In this document: positions 28,648 to 36,983 of the stretch, in pieces
How positions within the stretch are numbered: the first letter of the stretch is position 1
Layout: every line of letters starts with the position of its first letter
Origin: Mesorhizobium loti
Lineage (GTDB): Bacteria; Pseudomonadota; Alphaproteobacteria; Rhizobiales; Rhizobiaceae
Length of the DNA stretch: 64,000 nucleotides
Direction: 5' to 3'
NCBI RefSeq assembly: GCF_002858745.1
Contig: NZ_PJRO01000004.1
Coordinates: 62,001-126,000, forward strand
The notes under the pieces: model-generated
The model's database searches: none
Told to the model about the DNA's origin: nothing
The model's input: the letters and a program-made list of their open reading frames with translations, nothing else
Made by a program: the position numbers and the translations under genes

Positions 28648-29742
28648 TCAGTTCCTGTCCGCGCGCAAACGACGACCGTCATTGTCGAACAGCCGGATAC
28701 CGCCAGGATCGAACGCGACATGGCAGTCGGTCTGGCCACCAAAGCGGCCCTTGTCGCTGCGGATGATCATCGGGCTGCCGCCAGGCGTTTTTCCGTGGAG
28801 ATAGGTGACGTCGCCCAGTTCCTCGGCAAAGTTTATGATGACCGGCACGCTGTCCGCACCGCTTTCGCCGAGGCGCGCATGTTCGGGACGGATGCCCAAA
28901 ACCACTTGTTTGATGGACGGATCGAAGCTTCGGAATGGCAGGCGGAGGCTGCGGTCGCTGCCGCCGATTTTGCCAAGGGTCACGTGATCGGGGCCGGATT
29001 CGAGAACCACTGCATCCAGGAAATTCATCTTGGGCGAGCCGATGAAGCCGGCAACGAAACGGTTGTCCGGATCGTCGTAGAGATCGAGCGGTCTGCCGAA
29101 CTGCTGCACGATACCGCCATTCAACACGACGATACGGTCGGCCAACGTCATCGCCTCGACCTGGTCATGCGTGACATAGATCATCGTCGCGTTGAGGCGA
29201 CGATGCAGGTCGATCAGTTCGGCGCGCATCTGCACGCGCAGTTCGGCGTCGAGGTTCGACAGCGGCTCGTCGAACAGGAAGACCTTGGGATTGCGCACGA
29301 TGGCGCGGCCGATGGCGACACGCTGCTTCTGGCCACCGGACAGTTGCCCGGGACGGCGCTCAAGCAGCTTTTCGAGGCGCAGGATCGCTGCTGCCTGACC
29401 CACCTTGTCGCGGATGATGGCTTTCGGCTCGCCGGCCATCTTGAGCCCGAAGCCCATATTCTCGGCGACAGTCATATGCGGATAGAGCGCGTAGGACTGG
29501 AACACCATGGCGGTTCCCCGCTTGGCAGGATCGACGTCGTTGACGCGTTTGCCGTCGATGAAGATGTCGCCTGCGGTTTCGGTTTCCAGTCCAGTGATCG
29601 TCCGCAGAAGCGTTGACTTTCCACAACCGGAAGGCCCGACAAAGACGACGAACTCGCCGCTGGCGATTTTCAGGTTGATGTCGCTCAGGACCCCGACGGA
29701 GCCGAAGGACTTGGAGACGGATTTGATTTCAAGTTCAGCCAT
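28648..29742 (-). CDS. Carbohydrate ABC importer ATPase (MalK/UgpC type)
   Basis: 364 residues. Walker A is GPSGCGKST (36-44), the Q-loop FQSYALYPHMTVAENM, the signature LSGGQKQRVAIGRA (from about 134), Walker B VFLFDEPLSNLD and the switch His in TMIYVTHDQVEAM. A C-terminal OB-type regulatory domain (about 245-364, VVLGIRPEHARLG) marks the MalK/UgpC/MsmK branch. It energises the two permeases upstream. Two copies are expected to form the cytoplasmic motor. Gap to the permease gene is 18 bases. Confidence 0.93.
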   Translation of the reverse strand: MAELEIKSVSKSFGSVGVLSDINLKIASGEFVVFVGPSGCGKSTLLRTITGLETETAGDIFIDGKRVNDVDPAKRGTAMVFQSYALYPHMTVAENMGFGLKMAGEPKAIIRDKVGQAAAILRLEKLLERRPGQLSGGQKQRVAIGRAIVRNPKVFLFDEPLSNLDAELRVQMRAELIDLHRRLNATMIYVTHDQVEAMTLADRIVVLNGGIVQQFGRPLDLYDDPDNRFVAGFIGSPKMNFLDAVVLESGPDHVTLGKIGGSDRSLRLPFRSFDPSIKQVVLGIRPEHARLGESGADSVPVIINFAEELGDVTYLHGKTPGGSPMIIRSDKGRFGGQTDCHVAFDPGGIRLFDNDGRRLRADRN

Positions 29743-29760
29743 GATCTTTTCTCTCGTCCT

Positions 29761-30624
29761 TCAGCCCTTGGAACCCGACATGGCGATGCCTTCGACGATC
29801 TTGCGCTGGAAGATCAGGAAGAAGAGCAGCGGCGGCAGGACGGCCAGCAGGTTGGCCGTCATCACCACGTCGACGGTCTGGTGCGAGAAGGGTGCATTGA
29901 AGAGGCCAACGACCTGCCCGACCGTGTAGATTTCCGGCTTTGGAGCCACGATGAGCGGCCAGGCGAAATTGCCCCAGGTTTTCATGAAGGTCAGGATCGC
30001 CAGCGTCACCATCGCGTTGCGCGACAATGGCAGCGCGATATACCAGTAGATCTTGAAGTGACTGGCTCCATCGAGACGCGCCGCCTCGATCATTTCCCGC
30101 GGCAGCGTGCGCATGAACTGCACCAGCAGGAAAAGGCCGAAGGCGGAGGCAAGGCCTGGCACCACCAGCCCCTGCATCGTGTTCAGCCAGCCGAGTTCCG
30201 CCACCAGCAGATAGGTGGGGATGATCGTCACCACGGTCGGCACCATCAGCGACAGCATCACCAGGCCAAACAGCAGGCGCTTGCCGGGGAAGTCGAACAG
30301 CGCGAACTCGAAGGCGGCCATCGAGCCGATCAGCAGCATGCCCAATATGGTGAGCAGCGCATAACCGATGGTGACGAAGTAGGCCCGGAGATAAGGGGTC
30401 TCCATCAGGATGATCTGTATCTTGGACAGACCCGAGCTCAGGGAGGTCGGGTAGAGCCGCGGGTTGATCGATACCGGCGTGCCGGGATCGGCGAAGACCA
30501 CATTAAACATCCACCAGATCGGGAACACCGCGACGACCGCCACGCAGATCGCGAGCACCCATTTGAGGAAACGCCAAGTGTAGAGCTCGGCGACAATCGC
30601 CTGGTTGACGGTGACCGAACTCAT
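29761..30624 (-). CDS. Carbohydrate ABC importer permease (MalG/UgpE type)
   Basis: 287 residues from the ATG at 30624 (MSSVTVNQAIVAELYTW). About six membrane segments are visible and the ATPase-contact EAA loop reads EAARLDGASHFKIYWYIALPL-like with EMIEAARLDGA before it. It is the second permease of the importer. A longer open frame exists upstream but lies in another frame of the neighbouring permease; the ATGA overlap with the preceding stop (30621-30624) supports the shorter start and coupled translation. Confidence 0.92.
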   Translation of the reverse strand: MSSVTVNQAIVAELYTWRFLKWVLAICVAVVAVFPIWWMFNVVFADPGTPVSINPRLYPTSLSSGLSKIQIILMETPYLRAYFVTIGYALLTILGMLLIGSMAAFEFALFDFPGKRLLFGLVMLSLMVPTVVTIIPTYLLVAELGWLNTMQGLVVPGLASAFGLFLLVQFMRTLPREMIEAARLDGASHFKIYWYIALPLSRNAMVTLAILTFMKTWGNFAWPLIVAPKPEIYTVGQVVGLFNAPFSHQTVDVVMTANLLAVLPPLLFFLIFQRKIVEGIAMSGSKG

Positions 30625-31508
30625 TTCGGGGTCCTCCAGGCGCGAAGGCCGAACATGACCGCGGTGAACAGGATGATCACGAAGGTCAGGATGAAGCCGT
30701 AGGCGGTCGCCTCTCCGAAACGCACCGCGCCGAAAGCGCGTCCCATCATGTCCATGACCGGGAACAGCAGCGCATTGCGGCGCCCGCCATAGGCAGTGAA
30801 GGACGAGCCGGTGAGCAGCCAGGGCACATCGAAGACCTGGAGTGCGGAGATGAAGCCATAGGTGACGACGAAGAACAGGATCGGCGCCAGCATCGGAATG
30901 GTGACGTAGCGCACCTGCTGCAGGCGGCTTGCACCGTCCAGGCGGGCGGCTTCGTAAAGATCCTGCGGGATGTTCTTCAGGCCGGCCAGCAGGATGACCA
31001 TGTTGAACCCGGCCGAAACCCACACGTCGACGGCGATCAGCGCATAGAGCATGGTGCCGGTGTCGTTCAGGAAGTTGACCGACGGCATGCCGAACCAGCC
31101 AAGCACCATGTTCACCAGGCCGAAATTGGGAGCGTACATCCAGCGCCAGATCGTCGCCGCCAGGAACGCTGGCAAGACAACGGGCAGGAAGAAGGCGCTG
31201 CGGAAAAAGTTCGCCCAGAAGCCGGTGAAGCTGTCGACCAGAAGCGCCAGGGCCAGTGCAACGGCAATGCCGAGCGGAACCGTGATGGCGATATAGATGC
31301 CGAGGTTGGTCATGGCGCGGGCGAAATCGCGCGACTTCAGCACCGCTTCATAGTTGGCCAGGCCGATAAAGCGGGCCTCGGTCGCAGCGTTCCAGTCATG
31401 GAAGCTGTAATAGAAGCCACTGATGATTGGATAGAGAAAGAAGGCCGCAAACAGCAGGGCGAAAGGTAACACCATCGCGTAATGCGGCAGATGTCGTCTG
31501 GCATTCAT
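30621..31508 (-). CDS. Carbohydrate ABC importer permease (MalF/UgpA type)
   Basis: 295 residues with six predicted membrane helices, starting with HYAMVLPFALLFAAFFLYPI. The EAA loop is QDLYEAARLDGASRLQQV. It belongs to the sugar permease branch that pairs with MalG-like partners and a MalK-like ATPase, both encoded just downstream. The start ATG at 31508 has a purine-rich GGTGGA a few bases ahead. A strong hairpin lies between this gene and the binding-protein gene upstream. Confidence 0.92.
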   Translation of the reverse strand: MNARRHLPHYAMVLPFALLFAAFFLYPIISGFYYSFHDWNAATEARFIGLANYEAVLKSRDFARAMTNLGIYIAITVPLGIAVALALALLVDSFTGFWANFFRSAFFLPVVLPAFLAATIWRWMYAPNFGLVNMVLGWFGMPSVNFLNDTGTMLYALIAVDVWVSAGFNMVILLAGLKNIPQDLYEAARLDGASRLQQVRYVTIPMLAPILFFVVTYGFISALQVFDVPWLLTGSSFTAYGGRRNALLFPVMDMMGRAFGAVRFGEATAYGFILTFVIILFTAVMFGLRAWRTPK

Positions 31509-31537
31509 GACATGTCCACCGTGTTCGAAAAGGAGTG

Positions 31538-31561
31538 GGGCGCGGCCGCAGGGCCGCGCCC
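31538..31561 (-). terminator. Perfect 10-bp intra-operon hairpin after the binding-protein gene
   Basis: GGGCGCGGCC (31538-31547) and GGCCGCGCCC (31552-31561) are exact inverted copies around GCAG. There is no T-run on either side. The position, between a binding-protein gene and its permease gene, is where many importer operons carry an mRNA-stabilising or attenuating hairpin that raises the binding protein relative to the membrane parts. Confidence 0.7.
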
Positions 31562-31573
31562 GTCTGTCATGCC

Positions 31574-32833
31574 TTATTTGGCGAGACAGTCATTCAGCTC
31601 GGCGATCAGTTCCTTGGCGCCGTCCGCGGCGTTGTACTCGCCGTCGGCAACAGCCGAAGCGGTGTCGGTCATGATCGAGCGATAGCAGTTGGGTACCGTG
31701 CCGACGAAATAGGGGGGCGTCACATCGACGGCGTACTTCACAGCTTCGACCGACTTCACGATCAGCGGCAGCGCATTGACCTCCGGCTCCTTCATCGCAG
31801 CCGCATTGGCATTGTAGCGCGCCAAAAGCTTTGCCCAGCGGGCCATCTGCTTCTTCTCGGTCAGGTAGGACGCGAACTTCCAGGCGATCTCGCGGTTCTT
31901 GCCGGGCGCGACGCCGACGAACTCGTAGCTCTTGATGCCACCATGGTCGCCCGCCTTGCCGCCGGGAACCAGCACATAGTCGTATTTCAGCCCCGACTCC
32001 TTGGCGGCCTGCTCGTAGCTCGGATTGACCCACGGGCCGACGACATGGAACGCCAGCTGGTTGGTGATGAACAGGTCCTTGGTCCCCTGGTCGTTGCGGC
32101 TGGTTCCGCTCTGCAGTGGCTTCATGTCGACGAAGGTCTGCAGGGCGCGTGTCGCTCCGTCAGGCTGGATCAGCGTCTGCTTCTTGTCGAAGTCGATACC
32201 CCACTGCGTCTTGTCGCCGCCGATGGCAAACATCGAAGCAACCGAGTTGAACACCTGGGTCTGGTCCGGAACGGCGAACTTGCCGCTTTCCTTGACCTTC
32301 TTCATCTGCCCGAGCCATTCCTCCCAGGTCGCAGGAGGCGTGGCGGTGTCAATGCCCGCAGCCTGGAGGACCGTGAGGTTGCGGTACATGATTTCGCCAA
32401 AGCCGGTATAAGGGATGCAATACATCGTCTCGGGCTTTGGCGAGCAGCTCTTGATCGCGTCGGCGTCGAATTGATCGCGGAATTCCTGCGGCATCGCCAT
32501 CCACTCGGGATAGATGTTGGCCAGTGCCCCGACTTCGACAAGCTGGGCTCCGACGTTCAGGCCGTTCATGAAGACATCCGGCAGCGTTCCGGACGCCGCC
32601 CCGGCAATCTGCCCGGAAGTCAGGTCATCGTCGCCACGACCGGACATCACGATCTTTGCGCCCGGATTTGCGGCTTCGAACTCGGCGATGAATTCCTGCT
32701 GGAGTTTCAGCGCGTCGCCCTGCGCGAAGTCGGAATAGACCCAATACTGCAATTCCTGCGCCGAAAGGGCGGCGGTGCCTGTCAGAATTGCGGTGGTTGC
32801 CAGAAGAGCGGCGCGGCACATTGATGAGATCAT
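31574..32833 (-). CDS. Extracellular carbohydrate-binding protein of ABC importer
   Basis: 419 residues from the ATG at 32833 (MISSMCRAALLATTAIL), chosen because GGGAG lies 7 bases upstream; a longer in-frame start gives an implausible leader. A Sec signal peptide ends near SAQELQYW. The mature part is a family 1 type solute-binding protein (FIAEFEAANPGAKIVM, then FMNGLNVGAQLVEVGALAN, and MARWAKLLARYNANAAA near the C-terminus). It captures the sugar in the periplasm and delivers it to the permeases encoded next. Substrate is not readable from sequence; the kinase and SIS genes suggest an amino sugar. Confidence 0.91.
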   Translation of the reverse strand: MISSMCRAALLATTAILTGTAALSAQELQYWVYSDFAQGDALKLQQEFIAEFEAANPGAKIVMSGRGDDDLTSGQIAGAASGTLPDVFMNGLNVGAQLVEVGALANIYPEWMAMPQEFRDQFDADAIKSCSPKPETMYCIPYTGFGEIMYRNLTVLQAAGIDTATPPATWEEWLGQMKKVKESGKFAVPDQTQVFNSVASMFAIGGDKTQWGIDFDKKQTLIQPDGATRALQTFVDMKPLQSGTSRNDQGTKDLFITNQLAFHVVGPWVNPSYEQAAKESGLKYDYVLVPGGKAGDHGGIKSYEFVGVAPGKNREIAWKFASYLTEKKQMARWAKLLARYNANAAAMKEPEVNALPLIVKSVEAVKYAVDVTPPYFVGTVPNCYRSIMTDTASAVADGEYNAADGAKELIAELNDCLAK

Positions 32834-32890
32834 TTTTTCACTCCCGGTTGAACAAGCCCTCAAGGCCGGTTTTCACTCCGGCTCTATTAT

Positions 32891-32905
32891 GTTAGGCAGC
32901 CTAAC
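32891..32905 (-). promoter_or_regulatory. Candidate ROK operator GTTAGGCAGCCTAAC
   Basis: A perfect 15-base palindrome (7-base arms around A) 58 bases upstream of the binding-protein start, in the gap between the ROK gene and its presumed target operon. Size and symmetry are usual for NagC/XylR-type ROK regulators. Binding would cover the presumed promoter and repress until the sugar is present. Confidence 0.65.
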
Positions 32906-32963
32906 AAAATTTTTTGGATGCGCAACTGGAATCCTGCAGGCGGTTTTCAAGATCACCGAAATG

Positions 32964-34139
32964 TCAGATTTTGGCTTCGCCGAGGATCAGGTTCACGACA
33001 TGCGCGGTGGCCAGTTTCTCGATGCCAAGCACCGTCGCGTCCTGGCCAAGCGAACTCGTGCGCAATTCCACCGGATAGCTCAGCCGGTTGGCGACTTCGT
33101 GCACTGTCGGCAAGATCAGCGGGTTGGCACCCAGTCCGCCGCCCAGCACCACCAGCCCCGGATCGACCATGCTGACACAGCTTGCGACGATCGCGCCGAT
33201 ATCTTCGGCATGGCGTTCGACATGGGTCAATGCGGTGACATCACCCTCCGCGGCACGCTTCATGAGAGTGGCGGCATCCTCCGGCGGGGCGCCGGCCGAC
33301 TGCGGCCATTCGCGGGCGACGCGCTGCATCAGCGCTTCCGCGCCCATATAGTGCTCGATTTCTCCCGGCACCGGCCGCACGCCGTTCGCCATTGGAAAGG
33401 CGAGGTGGCTGATCTCGCCGGCTGCACCGTTGCGGCCGCGCAGCAGCTTGCCGTCGAGCATGATGCCCATGCCGATCTTGAAGCCTATCTGGACATAGGC
33501 AAAAGTCTCGTGATCGCGCGCAATGCCGTTGGAATGTTCGGCCACGGCGGCGCAGTTCACGTTGTTTTCGAGCACGATGGGGATATCGGCCGGTGGATCG
33601 AAACAGCTGAAGATTGCCTCTTGGCGCGTTGCCGCGGTATCCCCTTGAGGGCCAACCACGCGCGACGGCAACGCTATCCCGATCGCCTGCAACGGTCCCC
33701 AGGCCGGATCCGATTCCACCAGTGCCGCTGCAACTTCATCGGCAACTGCCCGGCTGATTTCCTCGCCGAGGAAAAACTGGCTCGACGGCAGCCGATAGGT
33801 CCGGCTGTGCAGGAGCCTGCGGTCGGTTGTCGAAACGCGGAGCCGGATATGTGTGGAGCCCGCGTCGATCGCAAAGACGTGGCCGGCGTTGAGGCCAGGA
33901 CGATAGACGGCGGCCTTCCGGCCCAGCGCGCCCTGAAGTTCGCCTACCTTGCTTGCAAGGCCAGCCTCCTCCAGTTCGGCGATCGCCGCCGACAGGGTTG
34001 GCCGCGACAGGCCCAGCACTTCGCCAAGCTGCGGCCTGGTCGACGCGCCACGTTCCGCCAGCAGGCGAAACATCGCCTTGGCGCTGCCTGTGAGGGGACT
34101 TGCCGGAACCGTTTGTCGTCTGCCTTGCAAACAAGCCAT
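32964..34139 (-). CDS. ROK-family transcriptional regulator of the amino-sugar importer
   Basis: 391 residues from the ATG at 34139 (MACLQGRRQT). A winged helix-turn-helix covers residues 22-75 (QLGEVLGLSRPTLSAAIAELEEAGL), followed by a ROK sugar-binding domain with AIDAGSTHIRLRV (90-102), LENNVNCAAVAE and GAAGEISHLAF. The zinc motif CxCGxxGC found in many ROK proteins is absent. It reads in the same direction as the importer operon and is separated from it by 130 bases holding the palindrome at 32891-32905, so it is the likely sensor. An upstream TTG start (34181) is possible but would put the start over another symmetric sequence. Confidence 0.88.
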   Translation of the reverse strand: MACLQGRRQTVPASPLTGSAKAMFRLLAERGASTRPQLGEVLGLSRPTLSAAIAELEEAGLASKVGELQGALGRKAAVYRPGLNAGHVFAIDAGSTHIRLRVSTTDRRLLHSRTYRLPSSQFFLGEEISRAVADEVAAALVESDPAWGPLQAIGIALPSRVVGPQGDTAATRQEAIFSCFDPPADIPIVLENNVNCAAVAEHSNGIARDHETFAYVQIGFKIGMGIMLDGKLLRGRNGAAGEISHLAFPMANGVRPVPGEIEHYMGAEALMQRVAREWPQSAGAPPEDAATLMKRAAEGDVTALTHVERHAEDIGAIVASCVSMVDPGLVVLGGGLGANPLILPTVHEVANRLSYPVELRTSSLGQDATVLGIEKLATAHVVNLILGEAKI

Positions 34140-34148
34140 CCCAATATT

Positions 34149-34163
34149 GTTACGTTGTCTTAC
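34149..34163. promoter_or_regulatory. Degenerate operator-like site upstream of first ROK gene
   Basis: GTTACGTTGTCTTAC matches the palindrome at 32891-32905 at 10 of 15 positions and lies 10 bases upstream of the chosen ATG of the ROK gene. It may allow autoregulation. Symmetry is poor, so this is tentative. Confidence 0.3.
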
Positions 34164-34441
34164 AAACAAGATTGCATGCAACGGTCAAGTCAAGCGATGG
34201 CGGGAATCGATGCTTCCTCCTGGGACATTGCACCAGATCCCACCCAACCGGAATGGCTTATACGAAATGTGGACGCCTGCGCTGCCGGCGCGTTCTGCCA
34301 ACATAGACGGGCATCGCAATACGACCCGTTCTGGACTCGTGGGTCGACCGAGCGATAGCATCCCCTCTCTGTTTTCCGGCCGCACGAAACAGCTTCCCGT
34401 CCCTCGGAATCCCAATTGACGTCTCAATTTTCGCATAATAA

Positions 34442-34456
34442 GTTCGGTAACAGAAC
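34442..34456 (+). promoter_or_regulatory. Candidate ROK operator upstream of second ROK gene
   Basis: GTTCGGTAACAGAAC is symmetric at 12 of 15 positions and has the same GTTNGG half-site and length as the operator candidate of the other importer, differing at the fourth base. It ends 17 bases before the ATG at 34474. TTGACG at 34416 with TAAGTT at 34439 (spacer 17) could be the promoter, in which case the operator overlaps the -10. Confidence 0.5.
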
Positions 34457-34473
34457 GAATTAATGGAGTGGTG

Positions 34474-35688
34474 ATGACGGACAGTCTGCGCATCTCGCGG
34501 CGGTTTTCGCAGCGCTCTGTCATGGAGGCGGTCGTACAGGGCGGCCCGATCTCGCGTGCATCGATCGCCAAGCAGACCGGGCTTTCCAAGCAGACGATCT
34601 CCGAGATCGTGCGCACGCTGGAGCAGGACGGCTGGGTGCAGGAGACAGGGCGCACCAGTGGCCATGTCGGGCGCACCGCCGTCACATACGAACTCGTCTA
34701 CGATGCCGCCTATATCGTTGCGGTCGATCTTGGTGGCACCAAGGTGAGGGTGGCGATCACCGACCTTGCCTGCCAGATCTTTGCCGAAGACACCGTGCCG
34801 ACCGATCCTCGCGGCGGTCAGCACATAGTCGACCAGATTGTCGCCTTGGCCTTCCAGGCTGCATCGCGCCGCGGAATTCCTCGCCAGAAGATTCGCCTGG
34901 CTGTGATCGGTGTTCCCGGTGCGCCGGACAATGCAACGGGCCGCGTGCTCATGGCACCCAACATCGCTGACTTCGACACGATGGACGTGGTCGCAGCATT
35001 CGGACGCGGCTTTGGTTTCGATGCGATGCTTGAAAATGACGTCAATCTGGCCGTTCTCGGCGAGAATTGGCTTGGCCAGGGGCAAGGCATCGACAATCTT
35101 GCTTATGTCGCATTGGGAACCGGCGTGGGTTCCGGATTGATGGTCGGCGGCCATCTGGTCCGCGGCGCCATCAACGCCGCCGGTGAATTGGGCTTCCTGC
35201 CGCTCGGCGCCGATCCTTTCGAGGCTGAGTCGCTGCACACGGGTGCCTTTGAGCGGGTTGTCGCTTCGCGCGGTATCGTTGAGCGTTACGCCGCCCTTTC
35301 CGGTGAGCGCCTCAGCGTTCCGGCCATCTTCGAGAAAGGTGAAGCCGGAGACGAAACCGCACTGACCGTTCTGGACGAGACCGCTCGCTACCTGACCAGA
35401 GGCATCGCTGCGATTGCAGCCATCGCCAATCCGGAAAAGGTCATTCTTGGTGGGTCGATCGGCCTGCGACCTGAAATGCTGTCGCGGGTCAGAGCTCTGC
35501 TGCCGTTGTGTTTTCCCTATCCCATCAATGTCGAGACCGGTGAGCTCGGATCCCGCGCGGCAATCATCGGTGCGGCGGCGATCGGTCTTGGCCAATTGCA
35601 CAATTCGCTGTTCGGGGTGAACGCGCCGGACGGGCGGATTTCGCTGCCGCCCGCCAATATGAGTGCAGCCCTTCGGGAGGCGGTGTGA
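34474..35688 (+). CDS. ROK-family transcriptional regulator heading the M20/YhfX/ABC cluster
   Basis: 404 residues from the ATG at 34474, with GGAG five bases upstream (a GTG six bases earlier is also open). Winged helix at residues 14-60 (ASIAKQTGLSKQTISEIVRTL), then the ROK domain with VAVDLGGTKVRVAI (82-96), LENDVNLAVLGE, ALGTGVGSGLMVGG and NPEKVILGGSIG. Like its divergent neighbour it lacks the CxCGxxGC zinc site. It overlaps the M20 gene by one base (TGATG) and so is cotranscribed with its presumed targets. It probably senses the imported ligand or its metabolite and binds the palindrome at 34442-34456. Confidence 0.9.
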   Translation: MTDSLRISRRFSQRSVMEAVVQGGPISRASIAKQTGLSKQTISEIVRTLEQDGWVQETGRTSGHVGRTAVTYELVYDAAYIVAVDLGGTKVRVAITDLACQIFAEDTVPTDPRGGQHIVDQIVALAFQAASRRGIPRQKIRLAVIGVPGAPDNATGRVLMAPNIADFDTMDVVAAFGRGFGFDAMLENDVNLAVLGENWLGQGQGIDNLAYVALGTGVGSGLMVGGHLVRGAINAAGELGFLPLGADPFEAESLHTGAFERVVASRGIVERYAALSGERLSVPAIFEKGEAGDETALTVLDETARYLTRGIAAIAAIANPEKVILGGSIGLRPEMLSRVRALLPLCFPYPINVETGELGSRAAIIGAAAIGLGQLHNSLFGVNAPDGRISLPPANMSAALREAV

Positions 35689-36947
35689 TGGCGGGCACGA
35701 ATGATCTGAGCGGACGTTTGAGTGCTGCGCTCGACCGGGATGAAGCCTTGACGCTCTTTCGGGGCGCCGTGCAGCGGCAAAGCATCACCGGCACCGAGGC
35801 GAACTTCGTCGCCTATCTCCAGGACAAGATGCAGGCCCTTCGCCTGACCGGGTTGCAGACGGCCGAGTTCCTGCCTGGCCGCCCGAATATCTGGGCAGAA
35901 CGCAAGGGCACGGGTCAGGGCAAGCGCCTGCTGTTTATCGGCCATACCGACACGGTTCATGTCGACGGTTGGCGCGAGCATTGGGCCGGAACAGAGCGCG
36001 AGGACCCGTTCGCGGCTCCGGTGATCGACGGTGCTGTCTGGGGACGGGGCAGCGGTGACCTTAAGGCTGGCATTTCTGCCTCGCTCAGCGCGCTGGCGCT
36101 GCTGGACAAGGCGGGGCTCAAGCTCGCGGGCGACGTTGCCTTTGCCTTTGTCGGCGACGAGGAAAGCGGCCAGCCCGGCACGGGCGTATCCGCCGGCATC
36201 AAGCATTTCGTCTCGCGCATCGAGGCGGGTGAGGTGGAGCGTCCCGATTTCACCGTCTATGTCGAGCCCACCCGGCTTTCAGTTTATCCGGCACAGATCG
36301 GCTTCTTCATCACCGACATCACGATCACCGGCAAGTCCGCCTATTTCGGCGTGCCGGAACTGGGCAAGGACGCGCTGCGCGCCAGTCATGCCGCCATGAC
36401 AGCACTGTGGAAACACTCCGACGAGATCGCGGCGCGGGCTGAGCACAAGCTGGTAGGGCGCGGCTTCCTGTTGATCACAGGCCTGACCGGTGGCGGCTAC
36501 ATCGCCGTTCCGGAGCGTTGTTCGCTGTCGTTGATCCGCAAGCTGCTGCCGGGCGAGTCCCTTGATGTGGCGGCTGCCGATATTGAACGGACGGTTCGCG
36601 AAGCCATCACCGATCCGGAGATCCAGGTGGAGTTCTCCTATCCGGCGGGTCGCGATCATGCGCTCGGTGGCACCGCCGCCGAGATCGATGAGGCGGCGCA
36701 GGAAGTGCGCATGCTGTCGGCCGAGATGGCGGCCGCCATGGCTGGACACGGGGTCGTTGAAGGTGCCCCGTTCTGGTCGGAGCAGCCTTTTTTCGTCAAC
36801 CGGCTCGGTATTCCCGCAGTCTATTGCGCGCCCGGCGATATCCGCAATTGCCACACCTATGAGGAGCATGTGGACGTCGAGGAATATCTGGCCGGCGTGG
36901 TCGGCTTCGCCGCCTTCATGGCTCGCTACTGCGGCGTTGTCGAATGA
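35688..36947 (+). CDS. M20-family metallohydrolase (ArgE/DapE/ACY1 type)
   Basis: 419 residues from the ATG at 35688, with GGGAGG seven bases upstream. The di-zinc site is readable: HTDT (His86, Asp88), GSGDLKAG (Asp124), GDEESG (Glu158-Glu159) and a late His in IRNCHTYEEHVDVEEY. Members remove acyl, succinyl or aminoacyl groups, or hydrolyse small peptides, in the cytoplasm. A dimerisation insert lies between about 200 and 310. Being sandwiched between a ROK regulator and sugar-binding proteins it probably deacylates the imported compound; the true substrate is unknown. Confidence 0.88.
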   Translation: MAGTNDLSGRLSAALDRDEALTLFRGAVQRQSITGTEANFVAYLQDKMQALRLTGLQTAEFLPGRPNIWAERKGTGQGKRLLFIGHTDTVHVDGWREHWAGTEREDPFAAPVIDGAVWGRGSGDLKAGISASLSALALLDKAGLKLAGDVAFAFVGDEESGQPGTGVSAGIKHFVSRIEAGEVERPDFTVYVEPTRLSVYPAQIGFFITDITITGKSAYFGVPELGKDALRASHAAMTALWKHSDEIAARAEHKLVGRGFLLITGLTGGGYIAVPERCSLSLIRKLLPGESLDVAAADIERTVREAITDPEIQVEFSYPAGRDHALGGTAAEIDEAAQEVRMLSAEMAAAMAGHGVVEGAPFWSEQPFFVNRLGIPAVYCAPGDIRNCHTYEEHVDVEEYLAGVVGFAAFMARYCGVVE

Positions 36948-36983
36948 TTTTGAAATTCTGACAGGCAACAACGGGAGGAAAAC

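Noticed and set aside
32775..34358. A 527-residue plus-strand frame opposite the first ROK gene
   Set aside because: Antisense to a clear ROK regulator; His/Arg-rich product.
34416..34439. TTGACG with CATAAT as a promoter for the second ROK gene
   Set aside because: The spacer is only 12 bases; TTGACG with TAAGTT at 17 bases is mentioned only as tentative.
34258..35601. A 447-residue minus-strand frame opposite the second ROK gene
   Set aside because: Antisense shadow of a clear ROK regulator.
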